From NCBI GenBank assembly GCA_907165135.1, contig OU015569.1, positions 7,192,501 to 7,256,500 on the forward strand: a stretch of 64,000 nt of DNA. The letters run 5' to 3'. The notes under the pieces are model-generated. The model had not been told where the DNA came from. It made no database searches and saw only the letters and a list, made by a program, of their open reading frames with translations. The stretch comes from Oikopleura dioica. Taxonomy: Eukaryota; Chordata; Appendicularia; Copelata; Oikopleuridae. A program made the position numbers and the translations under genes. This document shows positions 32,811 through 43,163 of this stretch, piece by piece (positions within the stretch are counted from its first letter, which is position 1; each line of letters begins with the position of its first letter).

Positions 32811-35800
32811 CTATGGTCTTCGCATTCCAGTTATAAAATACAGTTTAGCGTTTTCATTAGCAGTGGCAAATTCGTGTAACAACGAGAACTCCCATTCTTT
32901 GTCGAGGCCAAACTTGCGAATACTCTGACGCAAACGTCCTGAGTCCGCGGCTACCACGACAATCTTTGCTTGTGGGACGAAGGTTAGTGCAGAAAGCTCC
33001 TGAAGAGTTGGAACCGAACTGGCGGCCGGTTGGAGCTCACAAATCACAAGACCAGAATATTGTCGACTTTGGCAAGGGGTCACGCCAAGAATTTGTACGG
33101 GAACTTGAGCTCCGAAATTTATGTATTTCCCGGAGATGAGAACAGGGCGTGTTGCGCTCGCATCCGTGAAGATACTTCTGCCTTCATGCTTGAAATACTG
33201 ATTCAGCAGATAGAATCCGGGCGCTGAATTAATTATTGATATCCCCGAAAATTATTTGGTGCTTACCGTTTATGTTTTCAGAGTCTTCTTCTGTGGTGAC
33301 ATACTTCGAGACGGGCACTGAAATCTCGAACGGGGGAACTGGAGCTTTGTGATTATGTTTCTCGATATAGCCATAGTTTTCAAGGACAATGCAGCTGTTT
33401 CCGGCAGCGACTTGACGAAGACTTTATTTGTATCAATAATGTGAAAAATCTCAGAGAGAATTTCGACTAATAGTTTTTGAAAGAACTCTAAATATCTTTT
33501 TGATACATTCCAGAAATCAATATCTTCGCCTTCATATTTACTATGATCCATAGAAATATTATTGTACTTTAGGTTGAGCATGTAGCAGCCTTGAACGAGT
33601 CGATTTGAAAATTGACGATCATCTGGTGGCTGACCATCAGCAGTGGTCCAAGGTTTAAGCCCTAGCATCGCCACTTCCGTCTCGGAATTGGAGATCATTG
33701 ATTCTAAGTCGAGCAAAACATCGTGCAGCGGGATAGGATCCCAGGAGCGTGATTCGCTGCTCCACGAGCGAAATTGCGCCACCTGGTCGGAGAGAAAGAA
33801 AACAAACGGCCAACAGTCTGGGGGCGAGAGAGCCCAGGAGTGCTGTAAAAGACGCAGAGCGAAGAGTTTCATGCAGCCGATTCCATGCCTGTTAAACTCT
33901 GCGCCCATGACGAGAAGACAGGAGTTAGGCCAGTATTCTATGTGCGAATAAATACAAAATACAAAGGATATAGTCTATATCATATAGAACTAACCTCGAT
34001 ATTTTTGCACATCGTTATGCTTCACAACTATGAGATGAGTGAATTCGGAATCGCTCATTTTCATCGTCTTCTTGAGATCGTATAGTCCATTTTGAGCACC
34101 AGAAACGCCAAAACTAACGACGATTGTTTTAGGCGAAGGGGATTGTGTACGAGAAGAAGCAACTGCAAGTCTCACTGCTTTTAGTCCATTTGCATCATTC
34201 ATTCCACCAAACTCGAAACGTCTTCGTTTGTCATTCGGGATGACGATCTCAACCTAATTAAAATGATAATGAGCACAATTATTAACTTTTACCGTCACTG
34301 CATTCGGTCCTAGCTGAGGAATATTCAGTTCAATTGGCCAAGGAACTATTGGCTCCACATTTTCTATTCGCGACGAGCTTCCGCTTATCGAAACTTCACC
34401 AAGTTCGATTGTTGCTTTTTTCGATTCTTCCATTTCAAGCTCTGTTCTTCGATTGATGTATTCTAACGCATGATCATCGTTTAGTGTGTTCATGATTGGA
34501 CTAAGCCCAAAATCTTGCTTTCTCAGTAATGCGAAATTTGGACCCGTGATATTGAGATTAAGTTCAGGATCATCTATGATGTTGATAGAGAACTGCGATT
34601 GAATCTGATGATTGAGGGTCGATGCTAAAAATATATGGTTCAATAAAGGACGAGTAAAATATCCAACCTAGCTCAAAGGCGCACGTGATCTGATTGAAAC
34701 CAACAGGTGTCACCAGCAGAAAATTATTTTCTCTTTTCTCCAATTCTTCTTTGTGGATACACGTTGAATAATAGTATTTGTAGAGATAGTCCATTTCGAT
34801 CCTTTCTGGTTCCAAAGAAAGCGTCTCCGGCATTCTGGCACATCTCTCCGAAGGGGTTAGATTCTGGAAATCGAAGCCACGTTTTCCACGGAAGACGTCA
34901 AAAGATTCACTGGACAAGAGTACGCGTGGAGGCTTTCGTATTGATTCAAAGTCGATCATATAATCGGAGTCATCTACTTTTAGACGTTTTTCAGGTGAAC
35001 ATTCGTCGTCAGAAGACATTGAGTCCCCTGAGCGCTTGATCATTCCCAATCCGGCAATCGCCATAAGTTCGTCACGAGTTCTGCTTGATTTTTCTTCATG
35101 AAACAGGTTGCAAAATGGAATTCATCTTCAATTTCCTTTCTTGTGAAAAAGCCCGTGAGCATAAGGCGGCAGTCGACGTAGGCAAATAATGGCACTCTAT
35201 ATTTTTGTCATTAACAGTCGTAGTTTTACTTTTACCTAGTAGGAGTCATTCCACTTATCGTGTCATAATGAACGATAATGATTGGTTTATTGGCAAGTTC
35301 TATGATGTCGCGACATTGATAACTTTGTGAGAATCCAATTGCTTTTTTCGATGCGTCGTTCATTTGAATACCACTTTTATCCCAAATAGCAACACCCACT
35401 TTCGCGACTTCGTAAAGTTTTTCATATATCTGAGTTTTATTGAATGGGCAAGTTTTGTTTTGTGTATGATGGTGAAAACCTTCCTTGGAAATTTTGTCTA
35501 GAAAGCGCTGCATTGAGAGTGTCGTAGGCGGTAGTGGCAAAGTTGATGTCTCTCACTCTGAGCAAAACTGGACGTTTTTGGTAGACAACTTGACGAAGAA
35601 GCTCAAGTGAACGAGGATCAACACTTTCATAGAGTCCACTATGCTCAATGCTGAGGAGAGCGGAAATATAGCACAAGTCGAGGAGCACCACCATACGGAC
35701 GAAGTCAGCATTCGCGGATGTAGTCTTCAGATAAAGACTTCAAAAAGGATTAACAATAAATTATTGTCAATAATGTATCGTTATTAACTCAAAATTAGTA

Positions 35801-38084
35801 ATCAACAAGTAAGCTTTCTATTGAAATCAAGGAAGAGTTCAATCCTTTAACTATATAGATTTTCGAATTCTGGAGACGCAGAAACAGTGGGAGTGTCAGT
35901 CGACAGCGACTTTAAGTGGCTTCTAAAATCGTATGAGGCAGTAGAAAGACCATCAGTCAGCGGAGGGACAATGACGTTATTTGATGGAACTGGAGAGCCC
36001 TTCGCAAATAGTTCATACGGTCGAATACCGAAGTATGTAACCATAACTTGTGCGCGTTGAGAAAGTAAATCTAGGCGTTTGAAAACTTCGAAGTTGTAGT
36101 CCTAAACACAGATGCCTAGCTAGCATTATTTAAAATATTACCTCTGAGTTGACGCCCAATATAAAGAAATTGAACAAAGTTGTTGGATGTTTGTCGATGT
36201 ACTCAACGATACCAGAAAATGCTCTTTCGAAAACTGAAATGCTCAAAACTTCTGGGCTTTGGGTTGGCGATATCTCTTGCATTTTCGTCACGTGCTGATC
36301 ATCTGGGACAATAAACATGCCATGGAAGCATTTGAATCTCTCTAGATCGGTTCCGTAGCATCGATTGAAAGACTCGGCAAATAATTCACAGGTCTTGGCT
36401 ACCATTTCGCCATCGAATGCTTCTCGTGAGGAGGAATCCATTACTTCGAGGATGACTTGTTCCGCTCCTGGTTCAAGTTTAGGTAAAACTGCTTTCGGTG
36501 CATCAGACACTTGAGGAAGTAAGGAATGAATTTCGCTTTTTAGAGCAAGAATCTCTGCAGAAGTTGAAAGCTCGTGAACATCTATCGGAGCTTCATTCTC
36601 CAGACTCGTAATAATTTTCTCCGACGTAGAAAGAACCAAAAATTCTTTTCTTGGACCTTGATAGATGCACAGTATGAATTGTGGTCTGAGAGAATCTTCT
36701 ACAGAAGAAAGTAGTCTGAGAGCGTCTTCGACACAATGAGACATTGATTGTTCAGAGGTCATCACTTTCACAGGTTCCCAACATAAAATAAGACTATTAC
36801 TAGTCTAGACTATGAGATTGAACTTTCTTAATCTTTAAAGAGTATGGAAAGCCATTCCTTTGACCCCAGATGCAGTGGCAGAAACAATATGACTTATACT
36901 CATCAGCATATTCGGAAATAAAATACCGCTTAAATTTATGATAGAAATCCAATCAAAGCCTTATTTTCTACCTGTCGAGTGTACGTTGAACTTCTGGAAC
37001 TGTTTTTGAGAAAGTACGCCGAATTTGCTCCTGTCGAAGAAGAGAGCCTTTCTGCAGTTGACATATTTCATAACAAGTGAGGAAAATCATGCATTCGCGG
37101 GTGAAAATAGTACGGGCTGTTGTGGAGAAATCGAAGCAGCTTTGAAGGTAGTTGGATTCAAGAAGGGTTCCATAGCTATCTTCATAACTTAACTGGCTTC
37201 CCGTACAGTTGAGTAAAGCCACGTGGCCGCGCGGTCGACCAGCTTTTGAAGAGGATTTCAATTTTGTTAGACGCAAATATACTCATTCGTTTTAGAATAA
37301 ATAATCAAATGGATATTCAGCTGTCAAGTAAAATCCTGGCCTAAAATACCTTCGGGAACTTCAATGACACGCTGTATTGGGTTAATTTCCGCCGGTGATT
37401 CCATCGGCGCGATTTGATCAGGCATTTGCTGTTCGACGTCGTTTCCTGCTGGAGGTCTCACTCCCATGCTACCCCGTGACGGAGATTCCGCAATGGTCAA
37501 CTGCGAGCTTCGGCTTTGCGACCAAGGAATCCTCACCAAAAGATCTGCTCTGATCAACATGCTATCAGAGTCCATCTGTCCATAGTACTGGAAAACATGT
37601 TCTTTTGGAAAATTGAGATTGATTCGGAAATGCTCGCAAAATTCGGCGTAGCTAGCCAAATGTCGTCCGCAACCGACACATTTTGCTTGAAAATTGCTCA
37701 TCGAATCTGGAGGGTCGTCTGAAGGAATAACATGGCTCTCCTGTACCAAAACGACGCAAAGAGGCCCGTCCGGATCCGCTTGGGTGAGGATGGCTGTCAG
37801 CATCCACCCATTCGGAATAGTTGATTGAATCGGGTTCCGCTCAAAATGGCTCAGTCGGACATTTGCGTTGCCGGAACACCTGTTTCCGGTTCTCAAATTT
37901 GATAATCAGAATATTCAAATTCGCTTGATCAATTGCACGATGACTAACTTCGTAAATTTAGAACCGTTTTCCTGTGCGAGTCTAGGCCACTTTCCAGAAG
38001 TAAATCTGTGAATATTGTGACGGCAGTAGAGCCAGGTCGCCGAAGCGACTCCTCGATCGAGTTCTTCAATAATTCTTCAAACAT
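32811..38084 (-). CDS. GREB1: GREB1 / GREB1-like protein
   Basis: About 14 exons on the minus strand match the vertebrate GREB1 family from end to end. N-terminus: MFEELLKNSIEESLRRPGST (at 38084); Cys/His module CVGCGRHLASYAEFCEHF (about 37670). Middle: FESIRKPPRVLLSSESFDVF (about 34960) and YLYKYYYST. C-terminal glycosyltransferase-like (TAGT) part: THLIVVKHND, WPFVFFLSDQVAQFRSW, EVAMLGLKPW, LVQGCYMLNLKYN, EGEDIDFW, and the closing DKEWEFSLLHEFATANENAK, LYFITG, to TAG at 32811. Vertebrate GREB1 is an oestrogen-induced nuclear receptor coactivator with reported glycosyltransferase activity. Compared with my memory of the human protein, the P-loop-bearing helicase-like segment between LLSSESFDVF and YLYKYYY is almost absent. 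The first intron (38 kb) needs a GA-AG type junction. A 5' non-coding exon may lie near 38383-38480. Confidence 0.9.
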
Positions 38085-38538
38085 TTCTTTCGGATCCAGG
38101 TCAAATGCGGCTATATCCAAAGAACGATGGTCCGGAGGGTGCGCTAGAATTTATTTTTCTATCACATGTAACGGTCAACACGCTACTAAAACTAATAATT
38201 AACTTGTTTAACAACTTCAATCGTTGTTTCGGAAATCGAAAATCAGTAGCGTTAAGACGGACGATAAAAACCTTCAATTGGCAAGGGCATTTTAATAATT
38301 TGCTTTCAAAGGCGTTTAATAGGGACATGGGGAGTGTTGTTTATGTGGTCAAAAACAATTAGTTTAAGAGTAGTCGGCGGCGCATACCTATCATTCTTGG
38401 TGCCGGAAGCCACTCTTCATTACATATAAGTTCTTTTCTTCCGAGATCTCTAAGGGGTCGGGATTAAAAAACGAATCTTTATGGTTCTCAACAGTAGACC
38501 AGTTTTGCGCACTAATGGTGGCGGGTTAAAGACGCGCG
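38085..38538. promoter_or_regulatory. divergent promoter region between GREB1 and a small plus-strand gene
   Basis: About 450 bp separate the two start codons, which point away from each other. It includes a possible 5' UTR donor of GREB1 (GATAG|GTATGC, minus strand, about 38383). No TATA box is obvious. Confidence 0.4.
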
Positions 38539-38833
38539 ATGTCCAAAATGAGTCGAAACTCTGTTTTTGACTCGAAAAGGGCAGCAGTTGGCACGGTGCC
38601 AGTGCCAATCGCGCGCGACTACCACATGCTGGCCCAGCGTCAAGGGGCGGACATTCGCCGCTTAGACAGCCTACGCAGCGAAAATACTCACCTACTCCCC
38701 TTGAAACTTTTTAGGGGAGGGCAGGTTACGTCATCTTACAGCTCGAGACAATATCGTTGCGAATTACGTTCGCCCTGATCGCCTTCCTCTCCACAAAAAG
38801 GTCTTGACACAGTTCTTTGAGCGTGGCGTTTAG
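38539..38833 (+). CDS. small conserved-looking protein of about 75 residues
   Basis: ATG at 38539 starts MSKMSRNSVFDSKRAAVG, then VPVPIARDYHMLAQRQGADI and RRLDSLR. After a non-canonical (GC-AG or similar) intron of about 66 nt the frame continues RDNIVANYVRPDRLPLHKKV, LTQFFERGV and stop TAG at 38831-38833. AATAAA follows the stop by one or two bases, strong support for a real 3' end. No signal peptide or membrane segment. The high Arg/Asp/Gln content and compact size would fit a small mitochondrial or complex-assembly factor, but I do not recognise it. Confidence 0.6.
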
Positions 38834-38840
38834 AATAAAA
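38834..38840 (+). terminator. poly(A) signal abutting a stop codon
   Basis: TAGAATAAAAT: AATAAA begins directly after the TAG of the small plus-strand gene. Confidence 0.6.
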
Positions 38841-39505
38841 TATGTTCTTGAAGTATAAGATAACTCTACCTACCCTGCTCTGAGAAAATTTAGGGAAGCC
38901 TTTAAAAGATATTCATCACTAACAGCCCTGAATATTTGAAAAGTTTTATATTTGGCAATGAATAAATTTCACTATTAAATCATTTGATTTAATAAGCTTA
39001 TTTTCGACGGTCAAGTATTTTCGCTGGAGATATTTGGTAATTTACATAGAAAAATACTTTTCTATTGAATAAGCGCGATCCTGAAAAGCTGCTAGTCAAA
39101 ACGTGACTTCCAGTTTGGTTTTTTATTGAACTTACCTCATAGCCAGAAAGTCATATGACGATAGAAAATGTTTTCATCGGAAGCATTTGCAAATGTCCAA
39201 AGCTGTTTATTCTCTCTGAAAAAGCTATTAACGTCGAGAATTCATCGGAATTCTTCAGCAACATCTCATTTTATCGCCACTCTTTGAGAGAAAAAGCATT
39301 TTGGGAAGTAGCTCAAAAAGAGTCTAGTCAGTCAAAAGGAATGTCAAATATCAAAATTTTAGAAAAAATCTTTTCCGGCCAGGACGAAATTCATTGTCAA
39401 TAATAAACGAACTTGGCAAAGCCAACAAAATCTAATTAATAAATGGTTAATAATGATGATGGTAAAGTTCAAAGCCAAGGATACTTCACTTCGGAAATCA
39501 GGCTT
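38841..39505. other. no supported gene
   Basis: An 82-codon plus-strand frame at 39155-39403 shows no domain, promoter or splice signals. Otherwise AT-rich. Confidence 0.4.
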
Positions 39506-40245
39506 TCAACTTGATTCTCTTCGTTGATTGCAGCTCTGCCAAAATGTCTTGAGACAATGCGTCAATTCGAAATCGTATGGCAATGAGGCGGAACTGATAA
39601 AGACGAAACGAACAACATGATCAAGAGCGAAATCCATTATGGGAAAGTCGCGTTTATCCAGAATTCCGATAGATCGACCGTGGGCCTCAAAATCATAAAT
39701 TTCCCACGCAGCGCATCATCAACAACGAGTTCATCTTTGTAGTTAACTTATTTCTGAAACCATTTTGTAAATGCAGCAGAACTAAAGTGATACGCTCCGG
39801 ATAATAGAAATTCCTGATAGGTTTTCCATCAGTCACATTTTATGTGAATGTATCGAATCAAACCAATCAGCGCAAGGAGGCCTTCTAGACTTGATCGTCC
39901 GGCGCTCACTGGCCTTTCATTTCTAAAATTTCAACCACAAATTCGCCAAAAATAATTTTTTTGTAAAAACTCATCGAGATCAGAGAGAATGAAGAACTTT
40001 ATCTCAAGAGATTTTCTTCGACAAGAGTTTTCGGACCGCTTTTGCACGGACTGCAATCGGTAATCATTCAAAATTGATCGAATAAACCAATCTTTAAGAT
40101 GCCCGAAAGATCTGATGGAAGTTCCCCAGACTAGCGAACCTGGCCAGGGTCTACAAAAATAGCGTTGTGAACGCTGCCATCGGAATAGCCAATCAGTATG
40201 GGACGGCGAAGAGCCTTTCAAAGCTTTTGAAGGAGAAGAGGACAT
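39506..40245 (-). CDS. candidate multi-exon gene, product unidentified
   Basis: Minus-strand exons look genuine from composition. One reads RRPILIGYSDGSVHNAIFVD and ends in CAG before GTTCGC; another SLEIKFFILSDLDEFLQKNY; another NVTDGKPIRNFYYPERITLV; the last NYKDEL spliced (42 nt intron) to HGRSIGILDKRDFPIMDFAL and ending CNQRRESS at TGA 39506. Junctions between the first three are not settled. The 5' end abuts the fold-back element at 40441. No family recognised. Confidence 0.4.
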
Positions 40246-40440
40246 TTACTTATGTCCCGCGAAAAAATGCGGCGAAAAGGCTTCAATATTTTGCAATGAG
40301 AATTTTGCATGGCTAAATTTTCACATTTCCTACCTGTAGTTAGAATTACAGAGAAACTTTTCGAGCAAGTTATTGAAGTCTTTTCTTGTGCTTCATTGAG
40401 CTTTGATCTCTTTTGGACCTTCAGCTGCTGCGATGATGCT

Positions 40441-41204
40441 CTTAAGGATATAGCCGTTCTCAAGGCACTTTCGTAGCGCCGAAATGGAGCGATAAAATGT
40501 TTTCATTTCAAGACAGGTCCTACCTAAAATTATGTCTAGAATTCGATTCTGATGTTTTTTAAAATTTTTTTCAAAGAAAATTTCTCTCTGGAGCGATTTG
40601 AAATCTTACGATCACTTTTTCTCGAACTTTTTCAATTAAATTGCTAAAACTAAACCGTGTTTTATTATGACTAACTGCTAATCTATCTTCCTAGGGCCTC
40701 AAAATTTCAAAACTTGAGCAAATTTTCATTCTAGCGTCTTCTTCTTTTTGGCTTTTCTTTTTCATAAATGCTGCGTTCAGGGCGCTCGGCCAATCAGCGC
40801 GCTCTTTCACATGCGCGCCTCACCGCGCGATGGAGGAGGGCGCCCAGCGCAGCAAACCAGAGCGCTGTCTGACGCTTCGGCTCACTCAAGTAAGCCTCAT
40901 AAAAATGGCTCTAGATTCGTAAATATTTGGAATCTATTAAAATTTTGGCCCTAGGAATGTAGATAAAGGTCTAAATTTTTTATTTATCAAAAAAACTCGA
41001 CCGATTAAATGGAAAATTCTCGAGAAAAAGTGATCGTAAGATTTAAAATTGCTCTAGAGAGAAATTTTTCCATTAAAAAATTAAAAATAACACTAGAATC
41101 GGGTTTCTTAGGCAATTTTAGGTAGGGTTCCTTTAGAAATGAAAAAAAATTATCGTCCCCTTTTGGCGCTACGAAAGTGCCTTGAGAACGGCTATATCCT
41201 TAAG
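40441..41204. mobile_element. 764 bp fold-back element with TTAA ends
   Basis: Left end CTTAAGGATATAGCCGTTCT is mirrored at the right by AGAACGGCTATATCCTTAAG. Inner blocks such as GGCACTTTCGTAGCGCC and AGTGATCGTAAGATTT are also mirrored. The centre (about 40760-40890) is GC-rich and unpaired. As in the 87 bp MITE at 1971, the outermost bases are TTAAGG...CCTTAA. Confidence 0.85.
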
Positions 41205-41292
41205 AAACATGCTCGAGGGACGAAGTTAGATAATATATTTAGATCATTTATTGATTGAAAAGTTCATGAAGCTAGAAAAACTTTTCTAAAAG

Positions 41293-41691
41293 ACGGACTT
41301 GCGAGAGTCAAGCGCGGAGCAAAGAGGGAAATGGAAGAAGCTAATAGTGGAGAAGTTCCATGATGCACAGGATTTCTATGTTAAGAAGAAGGCAAAGTAT
41401 GCAGAAGTGGTCATGGCGGAGATGAAACTCTCGGGAATCGGTCAGGATCGTAAGTAATGATTTATTTGAAATAGAGAGACAAGTCACTTAGTTGATGTAG
41501 AAACGATCGACTCCCGAATGCTTTGCAAAGTATGCACACTGCGATTCAACGATGGCGATCGAGCTATGAGCGTCCTTCCATGCCGACATGCCTTCCGCGC
41601 TTATTGTCTAGAACGACTCGACACTATGAACTGCCCAGTCTGCCGAGGTGTCTTCACGAAGGAGCAGATCCAAAAAATCATCTGGAGCTAA
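41293..41691 (+). CDS. RING-type zinc finger protein (degenerate)
   Basis: Two exons are clear. The first encodes a charged helix (GKWKKLIVEKFHDAQDFYVK, KKAKYAEVVMAEMKLSGIGQ), then a GTAAGT intron of 43 nt; the second gives the RING, CKVC, then VLPCRHAFRAYCLERL, NCPVC, and ends IQKIIWS at TAA 41691. The order C-x2-C ... C-x-H-x-F-[R]-x2-C ... C-x2-C is the RING-H2 pattern, but the usual fifth ligand His or Cys is Arg. The family acts as E3 ubiquitin ligases; the substitution may weaken the first or second zinc site. The 5' exon is not found: an in-frame stop lies just upstream of the AAAAG acceptor. AATAAA at 41728-41733. Confidence 0.78.
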
Positions 41692-41797
41692 TATTTTGTC
41701 TCGAGAAAGTTAGGCGAATTACCTGATAATAAAAAATAATAAAACCAAAGTAGTGTTTTCTTTTCGATCTAAGCAGTGAACAAATTGTCATTATTGA

Positions 41798-41803
41798 TTT
41801 ATT
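41798..41803 (-). terminator. poly(A) signal of the tetraspan gene
   Basis: TTTATT on the plus strand about 47 nt after the stop at 41850. Confidence 0.5.
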
Positions 41804-41849
41804 TTTATAAATTATCTTTATCTACAAAGGTAAATTGAGACTGAGAAAA

Positions 41850-42640
41850 CTAAACAGAGGCTTCTTTTTCGGCTTTCTTCCGGAGGTAGTTCTTCATTCG
41901 ATTTTTTTGCACGGACATCTCGCGCCACAATTGAATCGCTAAGTATGCCTGATCTAAACAGCTGTCATAAACAAACAACAAAGGAAGATAAATTAATTAG
42001 AAGTTTAATGGAACGCACATCCACTGGCGATAAACAGCAGCATTTGTGATAGATTAACCAGTAATCCAATTATCATCATCACTTTGAACAGGACCTGAAA
42101 GGATGCTTTCTAGCAGCCTATAAAAATGTTATGCAATACCTCGAAGTTGTCCCCTTCTGCAACTGGGCCAGCATTGAAGACTCCCGAAGCGCTGTACGCC
42201 GTTATAAGGATCACGGATGAAGCCGCATTAAAAATGATACAGGCAACAGCTGATAAGTTTGTTTATCACGTGAGGCTGGACCATGTGCTGCGAGTACTTA
42301 CCCGCAAGAATGTGGGCTTTGAGAGGACCACGAAGTCCATGCCGACCCCCACGATAGCCCAAGAACGTTGCTGGAGACTTTGTTTCAGTAATCGCGCAGT
42401 AAATTAAGAGCTTACCAGGCAACAGGAATAATGGGGCGATGCAGAAAGTGATGAACAAGTATCTCTGGATAAAGAGAGCGTAATGATTCCTAGAAAACTC
42501 AATCATCACTCGATCAATGAAGTCCTTCTAACTTGTAAATAAGAAGTTCTGTTAAACCGGCTCCAAATAAAAGGAGAATGGAAGCGATCTCCAAGTATGC
42601 AAGGCCGATGATGTTTCTACATTTGAGGCTTTACGACGGT
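41850..42640 (-). CDS. four-pass membrane protein
   Basis: Six in-phase exons on the minus strand, introns 43-54 nt, all GT-AG. Hydrophobic segments: IGLAYLEIASILLLFGAG, YLFITFCIAPLFLLPATFLG, ILAAVACIIFNAASSVILIT and VMMIIGLLVNLSQMLLFIAS, separated by short loops (RGGRHGLRGPLKAH; AYSASGVFNAGPVAEGDNFE). The C-terminal tail is basic (SVQKNRMKNYLRKKAEKEAS). Topology resembles MARVEL or other tetraspan proteins, but no diagnostic motif (such as the tetraspanin CCG) is seen. The first exon is unresolved; MTEKK with a GTAATA donor at about 42760 is a candidate. Confidence 0.75.
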
Positions 42641-43163
42641 CTTAAATTGTATTTCCGGACTAATAACTAATTTATCTGATAAAAAATGAAATAACTTTTA
42701 AACCGTATGTTAAACTGACGTGTTAGTCGCTTCTCAGATTTGGATATTACTTTTTTCTCTGTCATTTTTGTTTATTTGGGCGTAGTTAAATCTCTATAAT
42801 TCGCTCATATTTTATTCTTCGTCAACTCCTTGTCTTGACCACCCTGTCTTAGCAACCTGACTAGGCAACAGGTTGGCCAGCTCCAAGTTAAATCGCGCGC
42901 AAGCGATGATAGGAGCACTAATATTAGGAACTATGCAGCAATGTTTCTTGGTACGATGCAGTTGACCAGCATCTACTTGATAGCTGGTCAATTTGAAAAC
43001 TGGACATTCAAAAAATGAATGATGATGTTACAAAAATAGTCTATTATAAATAGATAATGCACGAGAATAGAAAGTCAACATTTTTTATATTGTTTCTTAA
43101 AAAATATCAGGAGATTTCGAACATTAATAATGTGACAAAAAGATTTTTGTCCACTTTTTAAAC

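Noticed and set aside
36130-36771. Treating this 213-codon ORF as a separate gene
   Set aside because: It is an internal GREB1 exon: its ends carry splice signals and its neighbours continue the GREB1 match.
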